Source: JBKPCD01 sp046727175
GTDB taxonomy: Bacteria > Acidobacteriota > Vicinamibacteria > Vicinamibacterales > 2-12-FULL-66-21
Length of the DNA: 55,644 nucleotides
Assembly (NCBI GenBank): GCA_046727175.1
Contig: JBKPCD010000229.1
Coordinates: 1 to 55,644 of the forward strand
Reading direction: 5' to 3'
The notes under the pieces are model-generated. The model saw only the letters and a list, made by a program, of their open reading frames with translations. It did not search any database and was not told the DNA's origin. How positions within the stretch are numbered: position 1 is the stretch's first letter; each line of letters starts with the position of its first letter. This document shows, piece after piece, positions 8,701 through 17,686 of the stretch. The translations under genes were made by a program, and so were the position numbers.

Positions 8701-10044
8701 TCACTGCGGTGGAAGATCCCGCCACAGGTACATGGCCGATGACAAGTAGTAGTTTCGGGCGATGGCGTTGATCTGCCGCTCGCCGAGCTCAATGAGCGCC
8801 TGCGCCTTGACCCTCTTCGCGCCGGTGTTTGCGCTGTCGTTCGCCAAGACGTAGTCGGCAAGTTCGGCCGCCCATTTGAACTCGCGGGCAGCCAACGCCT
8901 CGCGCCCGCGTGCCAACACCTGGTCGGGACCACCAATCAGGCCGACCAGCTTTGCTGCGCGATCCTTCTCCGGAAAGGGAGAAAGGTTGGTGGCGTTTCC
9001 GTCGAACCAGCCCACACGGTCCGCGTAGATGCCGCGCACGGTCCACTCGACGCCGCCGTAGAACTCCTGGAGGTATGGGTTCTCCGCCAGAGGGGGCGGA
9101 AGCTTGACGTGCTGCACCAGCTCGTCGGGGCGCTCGCCCTGCTTCATCCCCTGGATCGTCTGATCGAGAATGGACTTGATGCCATCGCGGTACGCGGTGA
9201 GCGCGGCGCGCGCGGCGGCGCCACCCAGAACGGGCCGCGTGTGGCTCGGCACCACGTCCTCTGGTCCCCGCTCGATCATCTTCTCCAGACTGGCGATCCA
9301 ATCCTCGGGAGTACGTGGCCGCGCGCCCCGGATCGGGCTGATGTTCGGGAAGGCGCGCAGGAAGTCGTCTCCGGGCATCAAGACGCGCTTCTCAGGTAGC
9401 CACACCATTGCGTCCGCCGTCTCGCCGGGTGTGGACAGAAGCTGCAGTCGCAGGCCGGCAATCGTCAGCAGCAGTTGGTCGCCGCTGAACGTGCGCGTGG
9501 GAGGCAGGTACCCTTCCCGAGTAGGAGGCGTGACCCGCCCATATTCCATTTGAACGCCCGCGTTGATGTACATCGACTCCGGCAGCGCCATGCCGAACTG
9601 GTCGCCGCCATCGCGCCCGGAGCGGCCGATGTCCGGCACTGCCTCGACGAGCCGCTGATGGCTAAAGATGTCAGGATGATCCGTTCCGGCAAACACGCGC
9701 GCCCCGCCAGTGTGGTCCGGGTGGGAGTGAGTGTAGATGATCGCACGCACCGGCGCGCGGAGGAGATCACCGAACGCGGTCCTGATGGCGCCTGCGGCCA
9801 CTGGGTCCGTGGCCGTATCCACGATGATGGATCCGGTGTCGCCCTGGATCAGGATCACGTTGCTGGCCGAGTAACCCACGGCCACGTACACACCGTCGGT
9901 GACCCGGATCACTTCCTTGCGGAACTCGTTCGACTGCGCCCGTAATTTCTCGCGTGCGGTGTTATCCTGGGCAGCCGCAGAGATGCACGAGGCGAAGAGC
10001 ATCGTTACCGCCAGTGCGGATGTCCGACAAACCCAACCCTGCAT
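8701..10044 (-). CDS. metallo-beta-lactamase-fold alkylsulfatase-like hydrolase, secreted
   Basis: 447 residues from the ATG at 10044, which follows GGGAGGATCAG and opens a Sec signal ending CISAAAQ. The frame extends further upstream but overlaps another gene, so the shorter start is chosen. THSHPDHTGG (residues 105-114) is the zinc-binding HxHxDH motif, and LLSTPGETAD and VVPSHTRPV carry later ligands. VRGIYADRVGWFDGN matches the dimerisation domain of SdsA-type alkylsulfatases. At 447 residues it lacks the C-terminal SCP2-like domain of the roughly 650-residue family members, so it is a short variant. Alkyl-sulfate hydrolysis is inferred. Confidence 0.8.
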   Translation of the reverse strand: MQGWVCRTSALAVTMLFASCISAAAQDNTAREKLRAQSNEFRKEVIRVTDGVYVAVGYSASNVILIQGDTGSIIVDTATDPVAAGAIRTAFGDLLRAPVRAIIYTHSHPDHTGGARVFAGTDHPDIFSHQRLVEAVPDIGRSGRDGGDQFGMALPESMYINAGVQMEYGRVTPPTREGYLPPTRTFSGDQLLLTIAGLRLQLLSTPGETADAMVWLPEKRVLMPGDDFLRAFPNISPIRGARPRTPEDWIASLEKMIERGPEDVVPSHTRPVLGGAAARAALTAYRDGIKSILDQTIQGMKQGERPDELVQHVKLPPPLAENPYLQEFYGGVEWTVRGIYADRVGWFDGNATNLSPFPEKDRAAKLVGLIGGPDQVLARGREALAAREFKWAAELADYVLANDSANTGAKRVKAQALIELGERQINAIARNYYLSSAMYLWRDLPPQ

Positions 10045-10090
10045 CTGATCCTCCCGTTCGTGTGTCTTAAGAATCAGGTCTGTTCTCGCT

Positions 10091-10486
10091 TCACCGTTCA
10101 TCGGCGTGCGCGCACCCTGGGAGTCGAGCGAGTTCCGACGCCGCGGCGTGGCCATATGGATCAAGTCCGGCCGTCTTTTGGTAGCCAGACCAGGCCGTCT
10201 CAAGAGCGCGTGCCGGTTCTCTCGCGGCCAGGCCGAAGCGAACCATCGCCAATATCGTGGCGCGAACACTGACGTGGGGATCAGCGCCACGCACTACGCG
10301 CCCGCAGGCGGGACACTTGAAGAGCGGGTTGGAGATGTGCCGCGTCGAGCGAATGCGCCCAAGCATGTCGTCGAGCTCGTCGCGCAGCCCCAGCAGGGCC
10401 TCGATGGACAGGTCGTCTCGCCAACGCAGCCGCAGGTGCTCCACCATTTCCGGGAACCAGATTCGATGCGCGTCGCCCGCCGCCAC
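10091..10486 (-). CDS. hypothetical protein with a CPACG knuckle
   Basis: 131 residues. It starts MAAGDAHRIWFPEMVEHL, then a helical segment, then FKCPACGRVVRGADPH (about residues 63-78), a single CxxC that could bind metal as a dimer or with the nearby His. The C-terminal half is helical. I do not recognise the family. It ends 46 bp before the alkylsulfatase-like gene on the same strand and may be co-transcribed with it. Confidence 0.55.
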   Translation of the reverse strand: MAAGDAHRIWFPEMVEHLRLRWRDDLSIEALLGLRDELDDMLGRIRSTRHISNPLFKCPACGRVVRGADPHVSVRATILAMVRFGLAAREPARALETAWSGYQKTAGLDPYGHAAASELARLPGCAHADER

Positions 10487-10626
10487 GGCTCATCATCTTA
10501 GACTGGTCCCCATCTCGTCGGGTTGGCGCCCGTCGCCAGATCGCCGTCAGGACCTATCTGACTCGGGAGACGTTCTGTTCTGAATTATGGATTTCAGCGG
10601 GTGCTGGAGCCCGCTACAATCGGCGC

Positions 10627-10883
10627 GTGCACTACGTCTACATCGTCCGTTGCGCGGACGCACGCTGTACACCGGCTATGCGCGAGACCCGCGTGCGCGT
10701 GAACGGGCGCACAACACCGGCCGTGGCGCGAAGTACACGGCGGGTCGGCGTCCGGTGCGGCTCGTGTATCAGGAAGCGTTCCGGTCTGTGGGGAAGGCTC
10801 TGGCACGCGAGTACGTCGTGAAGCAACTTACTCGCGCGCAGAAGGACGCGTTGGTCGTCAGCGCGAGACGACGCCGCCACTGA
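10627..10883 (+). pseudogene. GIY-YIG nuclease-like gene, frameshifted
   Basis: A GTG at 10627 opens MHYVYIVRCAD, the exact N-terminus expected for small YhbQ-type GIY-YIG proteins. The frame then runs wrong, while a second frame supplies TLYTGYARDPRARERAHN and GAKYTAGRRPVRLVYQE through to the stop at 10883. Adding one base near 10661 (GAC G-C ACG) would restore a continuous protein of about 85 residues. Either a real one-base deletion or a sequence error. Confidence 0.75.
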
Positions 10884-11040
10884 ACCAGCACTTCCAGGAG
10901 CAAATTGTGAAGCGAATTGCGGCGGCGTTGGTGCTCACACGTTCCGCTGGGGCCTCAACTCGCTGGATCGGCGTTCAGGTGCAATTGCCCTCTGTTCTTC
11001 CAACGGCTTCCACTCACGCCCCAACCCGGTTGAGGAATCA

Positions 11041-12687
11041 TTGAGAAATCGCGCGGCTTGCATGCTTTTCATTTGCATTCTGGGAGGATTAGCAGCCGCC
11101 CAGACATCGACGCTACCCGAACTGCGAACAGCGGCCGCGTCGATGACGCCCGGCAATCTGCTGCGCCATATCCGGGAACTTTCCTCTGACGCATACGACG
11201 GCCGCCTCCCCGGCACTCCTGGCGAAGAAAAAAGCGTCGCATATGTCGTCTCGCAGATCAAAGGCATCGGCCTCCAGCCTGGCACACCGACAGGCGGCTT
11301 TGTGCAGAAGGTGCCTTTGTACGGTACTCGCTCGCGAGGCACCCTCGCGATCACCGCTAGCGGCAAGGGTATTCCGATGTCGCCGGCTGAGGACTTTGTC
11401 CTGTGGTCGAATTTACCTGACGAGCGGATCGAAGTCCGTGATTCCGACGTCGTCTTTGCCGGCTACGGAGTCGTGGCGCCCGAATACAAATGGAACGACT
11501 ACGCCGGTATTGATGTAAAGGGCAAGACTGTCATCGTCATCACCGGCGATCCGCCCGTCGCCGACCCCGGTGACTCCACCAAACTCGACGAACGTGTCTT
11601 CTTGGGCAACGCCCTGACCGTCTACGGCCGAACCGGAACAAAGCTGGCGACCGCGTTCAACCACGGAGCAGCCGCAGTCCTCCTTGTTCCGCCCGCCCAG
11701 CCGTTTCGTTACGTTTGGGAAAACAATGCGCGCGAGAACATGACCCTGCGTGACGGCAACGAACGCCAGCAGTTAAAAGCGCAAGCTCTTGTCAGCATCG
11801 ATAAAGCCGCCACGATATTCGCTGCCACCGGCAACGATTTCGAAAGAGCACGCGCCGCGGCAGCCGCGCCCGGCTTCCGGGCCGCCGCACTTTCTGCGCG
11901 CGTCACCATAACAGTGACCAACCAGGTGCGCAGCTTCGAATCGCAGAACATTCTGGCCAAGATTGAAGGCAGTGATCCGGCTCTCAAGAACGAGTACGTG
12001 ATTTACAGCGGCCACTGGGACCACCACGGTCGGGAAGGGAATCGGATCTTTCACGGGGCGAGCGACAACGCCGCCGGAACCGCCGGCGTACTTGAACTTG
12101 CCCGTGCCTTTCGTTCGCTCAATCCGCGACCGAAACGCACCATTGTCTTCCTTTGGCCGACGGCCGAGGAAAAAGGACTATTGGGATCGCATTACTACGT
12201 CACCCATCCGCTCTATCCTCTCGCCTCTACCGTCGCGAATATCAATCTCGACTATTTCAGCAATTGGGGATGGGGGCGCACCAGAGATTTCAGCATAGTC
12301 GGTATTGGTAATTCCACTCTGGACGATCTCACGGCCGAAGCCGTTCAACGCCAGGGCCGCATCCTGACCGGAGATACGGCGCCTGAGATGGGCTTCTACT
12401 TCCGTTCCGACCATTACGAATTCGCCCGCGTCGGCGTCCCATCACTAGAAACCAGTCCAGGCGTCGACCATGTTGGGAAACCTGCTAGCTTTGGAGAAAT
12501 GAAGCGCGCTGGCTATATCGCCAACGACTATCACAACGCATCGGACGTGATCAAACCCGATTGGGATCTGCTCGGCGCCGTGGAAGACCTCCAGATTCTG
12601 CTCGAAGTCGGCTACCGCGTCGCCCAACAACCCGACCGCCCCACATGGAAGCCGGACGCGGTTTGGCGCCCGCGGCCTTCACGGTAA
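11041..12687 (+). CDS. M28-family metallopeptidase with PA domain, secreted
   Basis: About 548 residues from TTG at 11041 (GAGG five bases upstream); an ATG at 11062 is an alternative and still leaves a signal peptide (FICILGGLAAAQ). A PA-like insertion (about 130-260, VVFAGYGVVAPEYKWNDYAG) precedes the catalytic domain. Zinc ligands and catalytic residues are present in order: SGHWDHHG, ASDNAAG, TAEEKGLLGS, NLDYF and the late His in YHNASD. It probably acts as an aminopeptidase in the periplasm or outside. It ends VWRPRPSR. Confidence 0.88.
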   Translation: MRNRAACMLFICILGGLAAAQTSTLPELRTAAASMTPGNLLRHIRELSSDAYDGRLPGTPGEEKSVAYVVSQIKGIGLQPGTPTGGFVQKVPLYGTRSRGTLAITASGKGIPMSPAEDFVLWSNLPDERIEVRDSDVVFAGYGVVAPEYKWNDYAGIDVKGKTVIVITGDPPVADPGDSTKLDERVFLGNALTVYGRTGTKLATAFNHGAAAVLLVPPAQPFRYVWENNARENMTLRDGNERQQLKAQALVSIDKAATIFAATGNDFERARAAAAAPGFRAAALSARVTITVTNQVRSFESQNILAKIEGSDPALKNEYVIYSGHWDHHGREGNRIFHGASDNAAGTAGVLELARAFRSLNPRPKRTIVFLWPTAEEKGLLGSHYYVTHPLYPLASTVANINLDYFSNWGWGRTRDFSIVGIGNSTLDDLTAEAVQRQGRILTGDTAPEMGFYFRSDHYEFARVGVPSLETSPGVDHVGKPASFGEMKRAGYIANDYHNASDVIKPDWDLLGAVEDLQILLEVGYRVAQQPDRPTWKPDAVWRPRPSR

Positions 12688-12811
12688 CCTTTGCCGCCAC
12701 GAGTCCACGCCGGCCCGACAACATTTGCCCGTCCTGAAGGTGTTCGGCACAGATAACTCGCGGGTAGTCGCCCAGGGCGGATTGAAGAATCCGCTCTGGC
12801 GGCGATTTCGG

Positions 12812-12915
12812 TCAAGCGGCATCCGGTTCGATTCCCAGTCGGTCGTTCACAGTGCACCGCAGCTTCTGTTTGCAGCCAAGATAGCGTTCCGTCGTTTGGA
12901 CCGAGACCTCGAGCT
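12812..12915 (-). pseudogene. tyrosine recombinase/integrase C-terminal remnant
   Basis: On the minus strand a short frame reads SVQTTERYLGCKQKLRC then VNDRLGIEPDAA and stops at 12812. VQTTERYLG includes the catalytic Tyr region of XerC/D-type integrases. No N-terminal or central catalytic part exists upstream, so only the tail survives. Confidence 0.65.
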
Positions 12916-13243
12916 TGGCCGGTCGCCGAACGACCCGTCCCCTCGCGTGTTCTTTCTGTATCAGCTGATCGCTGCCGCGCTGACCGTCGGAGTGGAGCTC
13001 AGTACGGATGCGATGATCGAATGACGCACAGACAGCCTATCGGTTGTCTGTGGGACTGGTAGTCGGTAACGCTGATTGCTCATCCCGTTGATCGCCCCTT
13101 GCAAAGGAAGTACTCCCGCGGCTTGGCGCGCCTGCTGCTCGGCGTGCCGTGCGCTGAGATCCAGTCGGCGGTATGTCGCTTCTCTCTCGTGCCGCGCGAG
13201 CTGCTCGGCACGGCGCCGCAGGTTCTCGAAGAGCTGTCGAACT
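12916..13243. other. gap with a strong hairpin, no sure gene
   Basis: Positions 13027-13052 form an 11-bp hairpin (CACAGACAGCC / GGTTGTCTGTG, one G-T pair) with a 4-nt loop. A minus-strand frame at 12961-13266 (101 codons, Arg-rich helix) overlaps the end of the permease relic and may be chance. Confidence 0.4.
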
Positions 13244-13639
13244 CTAGTCACCGCGTAGCGCCACAACGGGATTGACGCGAACGGCGCGCGCGGCCGGAAT
13301 GAGCGTGGCCACGGCCGTCACCAGCAGCAGCACGATCGGCAGCGCGACGAACGTGATCGGATCGCGCGCGCCCACGCCGAAGAGCACGCCCGACATGAAG
13401 CGCGTCAGGGCCAGTGCCGCGGCTATGCCGACCGCCAGGCCCATGGCTCCAATCATCCCAGCCTCCTTCAGCACCATCGCCAGGACGTCGGCGCGGCGGG
13501 CGCCAAGCGCCATGCGGATGCCGATCTCCTGAGTGCGTTGCGCGGTGGAATAGGCAACCACCTCGTAGATGCCGATCGCGGCGAGTGCGAGCGCAACGAT
13601 CGAGAAGAGTCCCAGCAGGAGCGTCGTGAAGCGGCGGTT
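13244..13639 (-). pseudogene. ADOP/MacB-type permease, C-terminal relic
   Basis: About 130 residues from RRFTTLLLGLFSIVAL to ARAVRVNPVVALRGD. It contains AIGIYEVVAYSTAQRTQEIG, IRMALGARRADVL and the last transmembrane helices typical of the C-terminal FtsX-like domain of roughly 800-residue permeases. The sequence upstream (to 13795) is open but lacks family signal. The N-terminal three quarters are missing. Confidence 0.72.
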
Positions 13640-13852
13640 CGCCTGGGATCCCGCATACGCGGGCCGCTTTGCCGCCTCGACGCCGCGTTGCTCGACGTTT
13701 TCTGCGGCCTCACTACCGTTCTGTCCACGCCCAAGGTTTCGCGGTGCGGCCGGGGATTCGCGGTTAAGGCCTCCGGTCTGCCCCTGGCCTCTCATATCCC
13801 CTGGGCCTCTCCGCTTGGAGACGGCCCCTTACTGACAGATCGTCAAGTTTCG

Positions 13853-14413
13853 TCAAAAGTTTTCCCGAGGCGAGGCGTCCATGCCGAGAAGGCGTGGTCC
13901 ATTGGCTGCATTGAACGCGGACCGGGCGACTTCGTGGCGCGCGCGAGTGTCCGCCAGCACGTTCTTGAACGCCGGCCGTGCACGCAATGGCGCCAGCCAG
14001 GGATCGCCGGCCAGTGCGGAATAGCACGCAAAACCGCCGGTGGCCACCCGATCGAGGAGCCGCAGCGCGCCGGCTGCATCGCCCAGACGGGCGAGATGCC
14101 GGGTCAGATAGAACAGGCCCTCTGAATCGCGAAAGTCTGACGAGACGATTCGATGCACGGCCTGCAGGCACTCCGCGGGCCGCTCTTCGATGAACAACTG
14201 CGCGGCGGCCATGAACTCCTTCATACGCGGGCTCGCCCGCGGCGCAAGCGCGCTCAGCCCGTCAAGGGCCTCTTGCCGACGACCGAGCTCGGCGAGCGAT
14301 ATGGCAGCGATGCCGACTCGGCGCGATCGCCCTCCTTTCGGAGCTCTCCGCTCCTGGGATCGAGCTCGATAACTCGCGAAGTGAAGGACCGGTGTCTGAG
14401 GTTTCGTCATCAC
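13853..14413 (-). pseudogene. TPR-type protein, C-terminal relic
   Basis: From about residue 33 the frame reads as TPR helices (VGIAAISLAELGRRQEALDG, then GLFYLTRHLARLGDAAGALR) and ends with GGFACYSALAGDPWLAPLR and RPAFKNVLADTRARHEVA. This tail is typical of long TPR-bearing kinases or winged-helix regulators in Acidobacteria. The first 30 residues after ATG 14413 show no domain, so the effector N-terminus has been lost. A short expressed TPR protein cannot be excluded. Confidence 0.55.
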
Positions 14414-14533
14414 TGCGGGATCGGTTGAAGGCGGCAGGGGCGGCGGTCATTATAGCGACGCTCATCGAACACTCATCGACAAATCAGCCGTCGTACATGG
14501 AGTCAGGGGCACCTTCGAGTGTATAAAGCGGGC

Positions 14534-15094
14534 ATGTCGAACCTGTTTCCACACCCGCTTCCCTGGTATGTGGCCGGACCGCTCATCGGGCTCATGGTAC
14601 CCGCGCTGCTTCTGCTGGGGAACAAGCCGTTCGGAATCTCGAGCAACCTCAGGCATCTGTGCGCCGCGGTGGCGCCGGGCCGAATCGAATTCTTTGGCCA
14701 CGATTGGAAACGGCTCGGCGGGTGGAACCTCGCGTTTCTAGTGGGGATCTTCGCCGGAGCCGCACTCGCTTGGTACGTCGCGCCACCAACCGTCGTGACG
14801 CTGTCACCCCATACGGCGACGGCACTGCGTCAACTCGGACTGCAGGACCTGACCGGCCTCGCACCACGCGAAGTGTTCGCCTGGTCCTCGCTCTTCACGC
14901 TGAAAGGCTTCTCATCGGTAGTCGTCGGCGGATTTCTCGTCGGGTTTGGGACGGCGTACGCGGGCGGCTGCACATCGGGTCACGCGATTTCAGGACTGGC
15001 TGATCTGCAGCCGGCATCCCTTTTGGCGGTGTGCGGCTTTTTCGCCGGCGGTCTGACGGGAACGTTTGCCGTGCTTCCACTGCTCCTGAGGTGA
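14534..15094 (+). CDS. YeeE/YedE-family sulfur transporter, subunit 1
   Basis: 186 residues from ATG 14534. Four or five hydrophobic segments. GFLVGFGTAYAGGCTSGHAI is the hallmark motif with the conserved Cys of YeeE/YedE (TsuA-like) transporters, which move thiosulfate or other sulfane sulfur across the inner membrane. The next gene starts four bases after its stop and encodes the second half. Together with the persulfide dioxygenase-like gene this forms a sulfur detoxification operon. No regulator gene is adjacent. Confidence 0.85.
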   Translation: MSNLFPHPLPWYVAGPLIGLMVPALLLLGNKPFGISSNLRHLCAAVAPGRIEFFGHDWKRLGGWNLAFLVGIFAGAALAWYVAPPTVVTLSPHTATALRQLGLQDLTGLAPREVFAWSSLFTLKGFSSVVVGGFLVGFGTAYAGGCTSGHAISGLADLQPASLLAVCGFFAGGLTGTFAVLPLLLR

Positions 15095-15098
15095 GCGC

Positions 15099-15515
15099 GT
15101 GACACTCCTCCCTTACTTTCTGCTCGGCAGCGTGTTCGGCATCGTCATCGTCGAAGCGGAAGTCGTGTCGTGGTTCCGCGTCCAGGAGATGTTCCGATTC
15201 GATGCCTTCCACATGTACGGAATCATGGGCGCGGCGGTGCTCACCGCGGCGATGTCGATTCTGACGATCAAGCGGCTCGGCCTTCAGGGCGCAGACGGCG
15301 CACCGCTCGGCTTTCCGCCAAAGATGCTCGGCAGCGGTGCGCGCTACGTCGTCGGCGGCGCGATGTTCGGCCTCGGCTGGGCGTTGACCGGGGCCTGCCC
15401 GGGCCCGCTCGTCGCGCTCGTCGGCGCCGGCGTGCCTGTGATGCTCGTCGCCATTCTGAGCGCGCTCGTCGGCACCTGGACCTACGGGAGGCTGCGCCAC
15501 ACCCTGCCGCATTGA
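15099..15515 (+). CDS. YeeE/YedE-family sulfur transporter, subunit 2 (DUF6691-like)
   Basis: 138 residues from GTG 15099, preceded by GAGGTGAG. Hydrophobic helices with MFGLGWALTGACPGPLVALV, the second-half motif with its conserved Cys. It corresponds to the C-terminal half of larger two-domain YeeE proteins. It probably pairs with the preceding protein in the membrane. Confidence 0.85.
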   Translation: MTLLPYFLLGSVFGIVIVEAEVVSWFRVQEMFRFDAFHMYGIMGAAVLTAAMSILTIKRLGLQGADGAPLGFPPKMLGSGARYVVGGAMFGLGWALTGACPGPLVALVGAGVPVMLVAILSALVGTWTYGRLRHTLPH

Positions 15516-15539
15516 GCGACGGATGCAGAGGACAAGCAA

Positions 15540-16313
15540 ATGATTCTCAAGCAGTTCTATCTCAATTGCCTGGCGCATGCGTCGTATCTCGTCGCGGACG
15601 AACAGTCCCGGCTGGCCGCCGTCGTCGACCCGCAGCGCGACGTGGAACAGTACCTGACGTTTGCGCGTGAGCACGACCTCCGACTCACCCACGTCTTCCT
15701 GACCCACTTGCACGCCGACTTCCTCGCCGGTCACCTCGAGCTTCACGATAGAGCGGGCGCGACGATCTGCCTGGGCGCCGCGGCCAAGGCAGAGTACTCG
15801 TTTCTGGCCATGCACGACGGCGACGCGATCGATCTCGGCCGAGTGCGCATCAAGACACTCGAAACGCCCGGCCACACGCCAGAATCCATTTCTCTCCTCG
15901 TGGTCGATCTCGAGCGCAGCGACACGTACCCACATGCGGTGCTGACGGGCGATACGCTGTTCGTCGGCGACGTGGGACGACCCGATCTTCGTGGCGCCCT
16001 TGGCTGGTCAGCGGCGTCGTTGGGCAGGATGCTCTACGACTCGTTGTGGAGCAAGGTGCTGACGCTGCCCGACGACAGCGTGGTGTACCCCGCGCACGGG
16101 GCCGGGTCGCTCTGCGGCAAAGCGCTGGGCAAGGAGACAATTTCGACGATCGGCGAGCAGCGCCGATCCAACTATGCACTTCAGCCGATGACCCGGGACG
16201 CGTTCGTCGAGCTGGTCACGCTCGGGCGCGTCTTCACGAAGACAGACGATTCACCCGGCAGTCCTGAAACGGTCGTCCTGACGGCCGGCTACTGGCGTTC
16301 GATTCGGTGGTGA
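15540..16313 (+). CDS. persulfide dioxygenase-like (ETHE1) hydrolase with foreign C-terminal tail
   Basis: Residues 1 to about 227 match the MBL-fold persulfide dioxygenases: LTHLHADFLAGH, ETPGHTPES, TGDTLFVGDVGRPDLR and VYPAHGAGSLCGK give the iron ligands, and RRSNYALQPM is the usual end of this domain. After ELVT (about 16220) the family's remaining helix and rhodanese modules are absent. Instead the last 30 residues read LGRVFTKTDDSPGSPETVVL and AGYWRS, which is the middle of an ADOP permease. The gene has been joined in frame to a permease relic, with TGA just after. The catalytic domain looks intact, so activity is possible. It oxidises glutathione persulfide in known relatives. Confidence 0.8.
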   Translation: MILKQFYLNCLAHASYLVADEQSRLAAVVDPQRDVEQYLTFAREHDLRLTHVFLTHLHADFLAGHLELHDRAGATICLGAAAKAEYSFLAMHDGDAIDLGRVRIKTLETPGHTPESISLLVVDLERSDTYPHAVLTGDTLFVGDVGRPDLRGALGWSAASLGRMLYDSLWSKVLTLPDDSVVYPAHGAGSLCGKALGKETISTIGEQRRSNYALQPMTRDAFVELVTLGRVFTKTDDSPGSPETVVLTAGYWRSIRW

Positions 16314-17141
16314 TGGTTCCGCGATCGGCCGCATGCTGATGGTTGACGGCCGCCCGCGCGAGATCGTCGGCGTACTTTCCGATGCGTTCCGCTTCCTCGA
16401 CCGCGACGTATCGCTCGTGCTGCCCTATCGGTTCGATCGCAACAAGGTGTTTCTCGGGCAATTCGGTTTCAGCGGATTCGCGCGGCTGAAACCGGACGCC
16501 ACGATCGATCAGGCAAACGCCGACGCGGCCAGGCTGGTTCCGATCTCGCTGACCCGCTTCCCGGCCTTCGGCGGCGCCACCATCAAGACGTTCCAGGAGG
16601 GGCGCATCACGCCGAACATCCGGTCAGCCGGACCGGATCCACCGGCTTTGTCAACGAGCTCGGACAGGTGGTGTGGTCTAACAATCCGAACCTTCCGATG
16701 GCCCGCGTCCAAACGCTGCAGGAGATCTACGATGCATCGCTGGCGCGGACATCGTTCACGCTTGTCATGCTGGCCATTGCCGGAGGCATGGCGCTGCTGC
16801 TTGCCGTCGCGGGCATTTACGGCGTGATCTCATACTCGGTCTCGCAGCGGGCGCTGGAAATCGGCATCCGCATGGCGCTTGGCGCGCAGGCGCAGGCGGT
16901 GCGGCGCATGTTTGTGGTCCACGGACTCTCGCTGGCCGTTATCGGTGTCGCGATTGGGCTTGCGGCTGCATTCGGGATTACGCGGCTGATGTCGTCGCTG
17001 TTGTTCGATGTCAGCCCGTTTGATCCATTGACGTTCGCCACAGTCTCGTTGACTCTTGCGGCGGCGGCCGTGCTCGCGAGTTATGTGCCGGCGCTGCGGG
17101 CTACGGCGGTCGATCCGATCGAGGCGCTCAGAGCGGAATAA
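16221..17141 (+). pseudogene. ADOP-type permease relic, internally deleted and frameshifted
   Basis: Starts inside the previous reading frame (LGRVFTKTDDSPGSPETVVL), shifts frame near 16311 to GDGSAIGRMLMVDGRPREIV and runs to GRITPNIR at about 16621. It then jumps frames to TGFVNELGQVVWSNNPNLPM, SLARTSFTLVMLAIAGG and the C-terminal helices ending DPIEALRAE. Roughly 350 residues between ITPNIR and the second periplasmic segment are missing, as is the N-terminus. It is a non-functional remnant of a roughly 800-residue permease. Confidence 0.78.
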
Positions 17142-17218
17142 CGCCTCACGCGCGGAAGGTGCACATGTCGTGTGCGCGGTCGCGGCTTTCCCTCGCCTAT
17201 AACGTATTGATTCTGTGA

Positions 17219-17334
17219 GGGCGAAGGCTGGCTTGCCCGCCGGAGCCTCGTGCTGTGACAGAACGGGCCCGCCTACGCGTCGCTACGCGACGATTCCGGC
17301 GGGCAGCCTTCGCGTGACACACGAGCGAAGGCTG
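17219..17334. repeat. inverted-repeat element, MITE/REP-like
   Basis: GCGAAGGCTG...CCCGCCGGA (17221-17244, with a short bulge) is complementary to TCCGGCGGGCAGCCTTCGC (17295-17313). A further direct copy GCGAAGGCTGG lies at 17324, and an inner hairpin CGTCGC-TAC-GCGACG lies between the arms. It is non-coding. Whether it is multicopy cannot be tested here. Confidence 0.55.
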
Positions 17335-17425
17335 GTGAGCCGCATTTTCACGAGTTGGAACCGGACGGTGAGCTGGCTGCGAGCCGTGGACTCGCTCAGG
17401 CATGCCGCCTGAGGCAACCTGACGC

Positions 17426-17659
17426 TCAAGCGATGAGGGCGCGGAGCGCCGGACGATCCGCTGGTGTGGGCACTCGGAGGGCGCTGGCCGGCGGCGTGAC
17501 CACGGCGACCGTATCGCTGATCATGTCGAAGAACTCGACCGAGTCTTCCCCGGAGCCACCCGGCACGACGTGCAGTTCTACGACCGTACCGACATCCCCA
17601 GCACGGAGCCCGTGCTCGTCATAAGTCAGGATCACCTCGCCGGATATGTCGTACGGCAT
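17426..17659 (-). CDS. DUF4926-like small protein
   Basis: 77 residues. GEVILTYDEHGLRAGDVGTV followed by VELHVVP and SVEFFDM matches the SH3-like DUF4926 fold, often found beside toxin-antitoxin or nuclease genes. It begins 28 bp after hicB on the same strand and is likely co-transcribed with hicAB. Function unknown. Confidence 0.68.
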   Translation of the reverse strand: MPYDISGEVILTYDEHGLRAGDVGTVVELHVVPGGSGEDSVEFFDMISDTVAVVTPPASALRVPTPADRPALRALIA

Positions 17660-17686
17660 GCCTTGCCTCGCAACCCTTGCGGTGGC

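Noticed and set aside
8701..10290. Longer 529-residue start for the alkylsulfatase-like gene
   Set aside because: The extension overlaps the CxxC protein gene and precedes the real ribosome-binding site and signal peptide at 10044.
10905..11040. Short GTG frame starting MKRIAAALVL upstream of the M28 gene, a possible signal-peptide relic
   Set aside because: Too short, with no match beyond a hydrophobic stretch.
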